A stretch of DNA of 18,953 bases from MWCM01 sp964558315 (GTDB lineage Bacteria > Patescibacteriota > UBA1384 > XYA2-FULL-43-10): contig CAZLCL010000014.1 in NCBI GenBank assembly GCA_964558315.1, forward strand, positions 1 through 18,953. Direction: 5' to 3'. Shown one piece after another: positions 13,798 through 18,953 of the stretch. The number at the start of each line of letters is the position of its first letter. Position 1 is the first letter of the stretch. The notes under the pieces were generated by a model that was not told where the DNA came from, made no database searches, and was given only the letters and a program-made list of their open reading frames with translations. The position numbers and the translations under genes are program-made.

Positions 13798-14850
13798 ATG
13801 GCTAATCCATTTAACTTTATTTTTAATCGTTTTTCCCACGATGTTGGGATTGATTTAGGCACCGCCAATACTTTGGTTTATGTTCGAGGTAAAGGAATTA
13901 TTATTCGTGAACCTTCAGTTGTGGCAATGAATAAAAAAACTAAAGATATTTTGGCAGTTGGCGAAGAGGCAAAAAGAATGGTTGGTAGGACACCTTCACA
14001 CATCGTAGCAATAAGGCCTTTGGTTGATGGTGTAATATCTGATTTTGAAGTTACAGAGCAGATGCTTAGATATTTTTTTGAACGAGTGCATAAAGAAAGA
14101 TTTTCCTTATTCCCACGTCCCAGAGTAATAATCGGAATACCTTATGGGGTAACAGAGGTAGAAAGACGCGCAGTTGAAGAGGGCGCCATCAATGCCGGCG
14201 CAAGGGAGGTATATTTGATAGAAGAGCCGATTGCCGCCGCAATCGGTGCGAGATTGCCGGTGCAAGATGCTACGGGTAGTATGGTAGTAGATATCGGTGG
14301 TGGCACAACTGAAGTTGCTATAATTTCACTGGGTGGCATTGTCACTTCACGTTCACTTAGAGTCGCTGGCGATGAAATGAACGAAGATATCATCGCTTAT
14401 GCTCGAGAAAAATTTAATTTAATGCTAGGGGAGAGAACTGCCGAAAAGATAAAAATAGAAGTTGGATCGGCTGTGCCGCTTAAACAAAGAATTGAAACAG
14501 CGATGCGTGGACGCGATATGATTACCGGTTTGCCTAAAGAAATTATTGTTAATTCGGAGCAAATCCAAGAAGCGATATCAAAATCAGTTAGGATAATTAT
14601 TGATAATATAAAATCTACTCTCGAAGAAACCCCACCAGAATTATTAGCTGATATTATGGATCAGGGTATAGTCTTAGCTGGTGGTGGGGCATTATTGAGG
14701 GGACTAGATTCTTTAATATCCGAGGAAACAAAAACCATAGTTCATATAGCTGATGATCCTCTTACTGCTGTCGCCAGAGGGACGGGCATTGTTCTGGAAG
14801 ATCTTGATATGTTGTCCGGAGTTTTGTTACCAGCGGAATTTAGGGATTAA
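13798..14850 (+). CDS. mreB: Rod-shape-determining actin homologue MreB
   Basis: A 350-residue actin-fold protein of normal MreB length. DVGIDLGTANTLVYVRGKG (about 16-34) is the phosphate-1 loop, VVDIGGGTTEVAIISLGG (about 162-180) the phosphate-2 loop, and IVLAGGGALLRGLD the adenosine motif. EEPIAAAIGA lies between them. MreB filaments under the membrane guide the wall-elongation complex. The start places the MreB core 15 residues in, as expected. mreC starts 3 nt after its stop, followed by mreD and pbp2, which is a classic elongasome operon. Confidence 0.97.
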   Translation: MANPFNFIFNRFSHDVGIDLGTANTLVYVRGKGIIIREPSVVAMNKKTKDILAVGEEAKRMVGRTPSHIVAIRPLVDGVISDFEVTEQMLRYFFERVHKERFSLFPRPRVIIGIPYGVTEVERRAVEEGAINAGAREVYLIEEPIAAAIGARLPVQDATGSMVVDIGGGTTEVAIISLGGIVTSRSLRVAGDEMNEDIIAYAREKFNLMLGERTAEKIKIEVGSAVPLKQRIETAMRGRDMITGLPKEIIVNSEQIQEAISKSVRIIIDNIKSTLEETPPELLADIMDQGIVLAGGGALLRGLDSLISEETKTIVHIADDPLTAVARGTGIVLEDLDMLSGVLLPAEFRD

Positions 14851-14853
14851 AAA

Positions 14854-15633
14854 ATGAAAAAAAAATCAAAATTATACATAGTAATTATTTTACTAATCAT
14901 TATTTTGGAAATTATTCCATATTCTAGGTCGTTGATTAACAGGGGAATTATAAATATTTACAAGCCCTTTACCACTTCAGTTTCGTCTTGGGCTTTAAAA
15001 TCGAACGGTTTGCTCTCTGGAATATCCGAGATATCGGATCTGCGTAGACAAAATACTGAATTAACAACAAAGCTAAAAGAGTTAACCGTATCCAGTGTGG
15101 AGCTCGAAGAACTGCGTCACGAAAACGAAGTGCTTAAAAAACAGCTAGGTTTTTTAGAGGGCTACGCCGAACAAAAAATGATACCTGCCAGAATAATCGG
15201 CAAAGAACCGTTTGGAGCATTGGATAAAATTATTATTGATAGGGGCAGTAGCGACGGTATCAATAATAGATCAGCTGTGGTGTCCAACGGTTCATTAATC
15301 GGCAGAGTCAGTGAAGTTTATCAAAACCAATCTAAAATTACTTTAATTACCTCCAAAGATTCGATTATTCAGGTAATGTTACAAAAATCTCGCACTTTAG
15401 GAATTTTAAAAGGTAGTTTAGACGGCGTAAAAATGGAAGATATCCCCCAAGATACCATAATCGAAGAAAATGAAGCGATAATTACTAGTGGTTTGGGGGG
15501 CGAAATTTCTCCCGGCATATTAATTGGCTGGGAGGGCGGGAATATTTCTAGCAAATCGGAGATTTATAAAAAGATTAATGTTAATATTGCCGAAGATTTA
15601 ACAAAATTAGAATATGTTTTTGTCGTAAAATGA
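14854..15633 (+). CDS. mreC: Rod-shape-determining protein MreC
   Basis: A 259-residue protein with one N-terminal membrane helix (about 5-24), a coiled-coil segment (about 58-100, RRQNTELTTKLKELTVSS and ELRHENEVLKKQLGF) and a periplasmic beta domain (ARIIGKEPFGALDKIIIDRG, ITSGLGGEISPGILIGW). MreC connects MreB and PBP2 across the membrane. A ribosome binding site (AGGGA) lies in the end of mreB. Its stop overlaps the mreD start (ATGA at 15630-15633), which points to coupled translation. Confidence 0.93.
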   Translation: MKKKSKLYIVIILLIIILEIIPYSRSLINRGIINIYKPFTTSVSSWALKSNGLLSGISEISDLRRQNTELTTKLKELTVSSVELEELRHENEVLKKQLGFLEGYAEQKMIPARIIGKEPFGALDKIIIDRGSSDGINNRSAVVSNGSLIGRVSEVYQNQSKITLITSKDSIIQVMLQKSRTLGILKGSLDGVKMEDIPQDTIIEENEAIITSGLGGEISPGILIGWEGGNISSKSEIYKKINVNIAEDLTKLEYVFVVK

Positions 15634-16130
15634 ATTTAATTGAATTTATATTATTTCCCATACTGTCATTTTTACTCGTATGTTTAGATACATCATTTTT
15701 CTCCTTTCATGAAATTTGCTCTTCAACAATTATTTCAAGCTTTGACGTAATAATTGTATTTTCATTGTTTGATAAACGAAAACAGGCACTTTATTGCGCC
15801 GCTTTTGCAATTTTATTTTTGTCAGCTTTATCATCCTTGCCATTATATGTCCTTATAATCGCTTATTTTGGTTTGCCATTAATTATTAGCTATCTAAAAC
15901 AAAAAATCTTTTTCGATCAAGTTTTATCTAGCGCTGTTCTGATATATTTAGGCGCGACTTTATTGTTTAGAATTTTGTTACTACCAATGAGCGATTTTAG
16001 TCTGAATGGATTGTTACTTTCTGTTGTAATGTTTATAATAATTAATACTTTATTCGGAATATTTCTTTTTGTAATCGCTAAGAAGATCTATTTGAGAGAA
16101 AAAACAAACAACAATGGACATATTTGGTAA
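15630..16130 (+). CDS. mreD: MreD-like integral membrane protein
   Basis: A 166-residue, very hydrophobic protein with about five membrane helices (roughly 4-22, 33-48, 55-84, 95-116 and 124-150). Sequence similarity to MreD is too weak to see by eye. The call rests on size, topology and its place between mreC and pbp2. It overlaps mreC by 4 nt and pbp2 by 17 nt. Confidence 0.75.
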   Translation: MNLIEFILFPILSFLLVCLDTSFFSFHEICSSTIISSFDVIIVFSLFDKRKQALYCAAFAILFLSALSSLPLYVLIIAYFGLPLIISYLKQKIFFDQVLSSAVLIYLGATLLFRILLLPMSDFSLNGLLLSVVMFIIINTLFGIFLFVIAKKIYLREKTNNNGHIW

Positions 16131-18051
16131 CAAAAAATCATTGGTTAAAGAAAGCGGACATAATAGAATGGGTGTGCTAGATGAGCATACCTTTGATTAT
16201 ATTCCGGATGAAATGCCAAGCCATAAAAAATTCGAAGGGGAAACAATAGAAGGCAAAAGTTTTTCGGTGGCAAAAATTGTCACTATAATTTTGTTTATTG
16301 GTTTATTTGTAAAATTATTTATGAGTCAGATCATTTATGGGAAGATCGCTGATGATTTAGCGCAAGGCAATAAAATTCGCCCAAAAGTAATACCGTCCGC
16401 TAGAGGTATAATTTTGGATAGCGATGGTAATTGGCTTGCTAGAAATATCCCCACTTTTGATTTAACTATCAGCCCCTCGGACTTGCCAAAAGAAAGGAGC
16501 GAAAGAGATGAAATATATCAAAAACTCGCTACAATTGCCAGAATTGATTTTGCTGAGATTAAAGATAAATCAGAAAAAAACGGCTTATTATCGTTAGATC
16601 CTATCGCTATAAGAGAAAATATTTCTCGTGAGGATTCATTGCTTTATGAAGAAAAAATTGCCGGTTTACAGGGCGTTTCTGTGGCAAAAAGGTCATCTCG
16701 CGAATACAGCAACATCGCCGGTTTATCTCATATTATCGGTTATACTGGAAAAATCTCTGAGGATGATTTGAAAAAGTTTTCAGATAGAAGGCTTTCAGAT
16801 TGGTTGGGTAAGGCGGGATTAGAGTTGCAATACGAAGATGATCTACATGGCAATGATGGTGTTGAGCAGGTAGAAGTTGATTCAAAAGGCAACATCGAAA
16901 GAGTGCTGGTTGATTTAAAAAATCGTGATCCACAAGCCGGAAATAGCTTAACCTTATATTTGGATTCGGATTTACAGCAACATGTGGCGCAATATTTATC
17001 TGAAGGTATTGAGCAAGCTAAAGAATTAATTAAAGAAGAGAGTATCTCCTCTGGTGTGGCAATAGTTATGAATCCAAATAATGGTGGAATTTTAGCCATG
17101 GTTTCGCTTCCCTCGTATGATAACAATCTGTTTTCTAAAGGCATATCTAATCTTGATTATCAAAATTTAATTAATGACAAATCTAACCCAATGTTTAATA
17201 GGGCGGCTTATGGGAAATACCCTCCTGGCTCGATAATTAAACCCTTAATGGCAACCGCCGCTCTTTCTGAAGGCATAATATCGCAAAATACTACGCTAGA
17301 TACACCTCCGGAAATTAAAATCGGGGATTATATTTTCCCAGATTGGAAGGATCACGGCTTAACAAATATTGAAACCGCAATTGCTGAATCTAACAATATA
17401 TTCTTTTACGCACTGGGCGGGGGCTATGATAAAATCAAGGGCATGGGAATTGAAAAAATTAAAAGCTGGTGGGAAAAATTCGGTTTAGGGAGAAAAACCG
17501 GCATAGATCTGCCCGGTGAGGCTTCGGGATTATTGCCCGATCCCGAATGGAAATTAGCGAATATCAAAGAGCCGTGGTATATCGGCAACACTTATCATGT
17601 ATCAATAGGGCAGGGAGATCTGTTAATCACGCCATTGCAGATGATCAAAGTTGTGTCGGCCATAGCTAACGGAGGTAAATTATTGTCTCCCCAGTTAGTT
17701 AAGCAAATTAGTAACGCAGATGGCAATATCATCAAAGAGTTTGAGCCCAGAGTGGAAGATCCGAATATTGCTGATAGTGAGGTCATAAAAATTGTCCAAT
17801 CAGGCATGAGAAAAGCAGTTACAATGGGCTCTGCCAGGACGCTTAGTGATCTTCCATTTTCTTCGGCTGGCAAAACCGGCACGGCGCAATTTTTTGGTAA
17901 TCAAAAAACGCATGCTTGGTTCGAATGTTATGCTCCTTATGAAAATCCGGAGATAGCGGTAATTGTTTTAGTTGAAGGTGGGGGAGGGGGGCATGAGGTA
18001 TCGGTGCCGATTGCTCGAAAAATTTTGGAGTATTACTTTTCGAATAAATAA
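16114..18051 (+). CDS. mrdA: Penicillin-binding protein 2, elongation transpeptidase
   Basis: A 645-residue class B PBP. One membrane helix (about 50-70) is followed by the pedestal/dimerisation domain (IRPKVIPSARGIILDSDGNWLARN, about 89-112) and the transpeptidase domain. The catalytic motifs are S373-I-I-K376, S426-N-N and K587-T-G. It cross-links peptidoglycan during cylinder growth, working with MreBCD and a RodA-type glycosyltransferase, which is not in this window. The N-terminal cytoplasmic part (about 49 residues) is rather long. The ATG at 16114 overlaps the end of mreD, so translation is probably coupled. Confidence 0.93.
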   Translation: MDIFGNKKSLVKESGHNRMGVLDEHTFDYIPDEMPSHKKFEGETIEGKSFSVAKIVTIILFIGLFVKLFMSQIIYGKIADDLAQGNKIRPKVIPSARGIILDSDGNWLARNIPTFDLTISPSDLPKERSERDEIYQKLATIARIDFAEIKDKSEKNGLLSLDPIAIRENISREDSLLYEEKIAGLQGVSVAKRSSREYSNIAGLSHIIGYTGKISEDDLKKFSDRRLSDWLGKAGLELQYEDDLHGNDGVEQVEVDSKGNIERVLVDLKNRDPQAGNSLTLYLDSDLQQHVAQYLSEGIEQAKELIKEESISSGVAIVMNPNNGGILAMVSLPSYDNNLFSKGISNLDYQNLINDKSNPMFNRAAYGKYPPGSIIKPLMATAALSEGIISQNTTLDTPPEIKIGDYIFPDWKDHGLTNIETAIAESNNIFFYALGGGYDKIKGMGIEKIKSWWEKFGLGRKTGIDLPGEASGLLPDPEWKLANIKEPWYIGNTYHVSIGQGDLLITPLQMIKVVSAIANGGKLLSPQLVKQISNADGNIIKEFEPRVEDPNIADSEVIKIVQSGMRKAVTMGSARTLSDLPFSSAGKTGTAQFFGNQKTHAWFECYAPYENPEIAVIVLVEGGGGGHEVSVPIARKILEYYFSNK

Positions 18052-18066
18052 TATTTGATTTATTTA

Positions 18067-18095
18067 TTGACATTTTAGAAATATTAGTGTAAATT
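18067..18095 (+). promoter_or_regulatory. greA upstream promoter P1
   Basis: A perfect TTGACA (18067-18072), a 17-nt spacer and TAAATT (18090-18095) preceded by TG. The start would be near 18102. Confidence 0.5.
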
Positions 18096-18112
18096 TTTAC
18101 TACTTATAAAGG

Positions 18113-18142
18113 TTGACTCTAAATAGGTCATCTGAGTATAAT
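18113..18142 (+). promoter_or_regulatory. greA downstream promoter P2
   Basis: TTGACT (18113-18118), an 18-nt spacer and a perfect TATAAT (18137-18142). The predicted start is near 18149, only 17 nt before the leader hairpin. Confidence 0.75.
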
Positions 18143-18165
18143 AGAAAAAACAAAGGGGTATTTGT

Positions 18166-18190
18166 CGCGTATTATCCTACGCGGTTTTTT
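18166..18190 (+). terminator. Intrinsic-terminator-like hairpin in the greA leader
   Basis: A 6-bp stem CGCGTA/TACGCG (18166-18171 and 18178-18183) with loop TTATCC is followed by G and six T. It lies between both promoters and the greA ATG at 18243, so it can act as an attenuator. An in-frame TTG at 18162 with AAAGGGG before it would place a ribosome over this hairpin. Confidence 0.7.
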
Positions 18191-18242
18191 ATTAAAATTT
18201 AAGAGGTGCGGAAATCATAATCAAAAATTTTTCGCAACAAAC

Positions 18243-18707
18243 ATGGAAAAAGCAGTTTATATCTCAAAAGAGGGATTAGACAATTTAAAAAGCGAATTAG
18301 CTGAAATTGAGAGTGTTAAATTAAAAGAGATCGCTCAAAAAATAGCTGAAGCTAAAGATTTAGGTGATCTTTCAGAAAATGCGGAGTATCATGAGGCTAA
18401 ACAAACGCAAGCTTTTTTATATGGTAAAGCTAAAGAGCTGAAATATAAAATTTTGCATGCCAAAATAATAGATACAAAAAATTGTAATAAAAACATTATA
18501 GAGATCGGTTGCAAGGTTAAACTAAAAAGTAAAGATGATGTTGTAGAATATCAATTAGTTGGAAGTGACGAGGCCGATCCTCTAAGTGGTAAAATTTCAA
18601 TCGAATCGCCTATTGGTAGCTCTCTTCTCGGCCATAAAGTTGGAGAAAAGATTGAGGTTTCGACTCCAGCGGGTATAATAAACTACGTAATTAATGAGAT
18701 AAAATAA
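18243..18707 (+). CDS. greA: Transcript cleavage factor GreA
   Basis: From the ATG at 18243 the protein has 154 residues, close to the usual 158. The N-terminal coiled coil (about 1-75) carries DLGDLSENAEYHEAKQTQ, whose tip acidic residues (D and E in LSENAEY) support RNA cleavage by RNA polymerase. The C-terminal FKBP-like domain has PIGSSLLGHKVGEKIEV. GreA rescues backtracked polymerase. The frame stays open back to a TTG at 18162, adding 27 residues unlike any GreA I know, so I prefer the ATG although it has no near ribosome binding site (AAGAGG is about 36 nt upstream). Dual promoters and the leader hairpin suggest regulation by early termination. Confidence 0.92.
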   Translation: MEKAVYISKEGLDNLKSELAEIESVKLKEIAQKIAEAKDLGDLSENAEYHEAKQTQAFLYGKAKELKYKILHAKIIDTKNCNKNIIEIGCKVKLKSKDDVVEYQLVGSDEADPLSGKISIESPIGSSLLGHKVGEKIEVSTPAGIINYVINEIK

Positions 18708-18720
18708 TAATTGCGCTAAG

Positions 18721-18762
18721 AAAGCCGCTTTTAAGAGCGGCTTTTCTTTCTTTTTCTCTCCG
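18721..18762 (+). terminator. Intrinsic terminator after greA
   Basis: A 9-bp stem AAAGCCGCT/AGCGGCTTT (18721-18729 and 18736-18744) with a 6-nt loop is followed by a long T/C-rich tract. Confidence 0.85.
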
Positions 18763-18770
18763 AGATTTTA

Positions 18771-18779
18771 TGCTAGAAT
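18771..18779 (+). promoter_or_regulatory. Extended -10 promoter for lysS
   Basis: TGCTAGAAT is an extended -10 element. No good -35 box is seen at the right distance. It lies between the greA terminator and the next start codon. Confidence 0.45.
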
Positions 18780-18829
18780 AAGATCAATTCTATCTATATC
18801 TGTATTAGTTTTACATCATAAGGAAAAAA

Positions 18830-18953
18830 ATGGAGCAAGGGACAGGCAAATCAGAAGCTGATATTATTAAGATAAGGCAGGCGAAGATTGCCCGGCTAAA
18901 TAAACTTGGTGCGCTCCCCTATCCGTCTAAATCATTTAAAAATTACTCTAATG
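18830..18953 (+). CDS. lysS: Lysyl-tRNA synthetase (class II), N-terminal fragment
   Basis: Only the first 41 residues are in the window. IRQAKIARLNKLGALPYPSK matches the start of class II LysRS, where a helix of the form RxxKlxxLrxxGinPYP precedes the anticodon-binding domain. The ATG at 18830 follows a good AAGGA site. The frame remains open to the window edge. Placement next to greA is seen in many bacteria and supports the call. Confidence 0.75.
   Translation, partial: MEQGTGKSEADIIKIRQAKIARLNKLGALPYPSKSFKNYSN

Noticed and set aside
13765..13800. TGA recoded as glycine so that mreB would start at 13765
   Set aside because: TGA ends nrnA and mreC in this window and no gene has an internal TGA, so the standard bacterial code applies.
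18162..18242. 27-residue N-terminal extension of GreA from TTG
   Set aside because: It is unlike GreA N-termini and is encoded by a terminator-like hairpin; the ATG at 18243 matches the family start. Kept only as a possible leader reading frame.
1..18953. CRISPR array, defence island or prophage
   Set aside because: No regularly spaced repeats, cas, nuclease-methylase or phage structural cluster is present; the baseplate-J-like fold occurs in a chromosomal membrane protein.

Overview
This AT-rich window looks like a chromosomal piece from a Candidate Phyla Radiation (Patescibacteria) bacterium. The support is indirect: compact operons, a short alanyl-tRNA synthetase without the usual C-terminal domain, a bacterial RRM protein, a small membrane-anchored baseplate-J-like protein and an FtsA/PilM-like actin fold, all on standard stop codons (TAA, TAG and TGA are each used as stops). 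Genus and species cannot be read from the sequence. The assembly contains a false gap inside alaS: 100 N flanked by the same 55 bases on both sides. Collapsing it restores one continuous reading frame.

Layout. 1-336 is the tail of an RBBP9-type serine hydrolase. It converges on a minus-strand RRM RNA-binding protein (417-740) across a two-way terminator. Back-to-back promoters at 844-917 drive the RRM gene leftwards and a tRNA-Val unit rightwards. 1016-1611 holds tRNA-Val(UAC) and tRNA-Leu(GAG), each followed by a GC-rich repeat. 1688-4858 carries a small membrane protein, ribosomal protein S1, an MBL-fold relative without its metal ligands, and an NrnA-type DHH phosphoesterase. tRNA-Leu(UAA) at 4885 is followed by one intact and one decayed copy of the same repeat. 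Then come a lytic transglycosylase, alaS, an amidoligase-like gene, an FtsA/PilM-like gene, a baseplate-J-like membrane protein, ruvX, mltG, mreB-mreC-mreD-pbp2, greA and the start of lysS.

Functional theme. From 5207 to 18051 most genes concern the cell envelope: glycan-strand cleavage (SLT, MltG), the elongation machinery (MreBCD, PBP2) and an actin-like FtsA/PilM protein. Translation and transcription genes are interleaved (S1, AlaRS, LysRS, GreA, three tRNAs).

Most notable. All three tRNA genes are followed by a roughly 96-nt element. It has a nearly invariant GC-rich core, a variable hairpin with an AGCA loop whose stem changes in a compensatory way, a right end that copies the last 21 nt of the adjacent tRNA including CCA, and a left arm complementary to that same tRNA's T-arm. 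The arms differ between loci and match the local tRNA each time. I do not recognise this family; it may be a tRNA-targeting mini-element or a structured RNA. Other points of interest are a likely ATT start for mltG, a terminator-like hairpin in the greA leader, a two-codon reading frame with a strong Shine-Dalgarno in front of mreB, and a coding palindromic repeat inside alaS.
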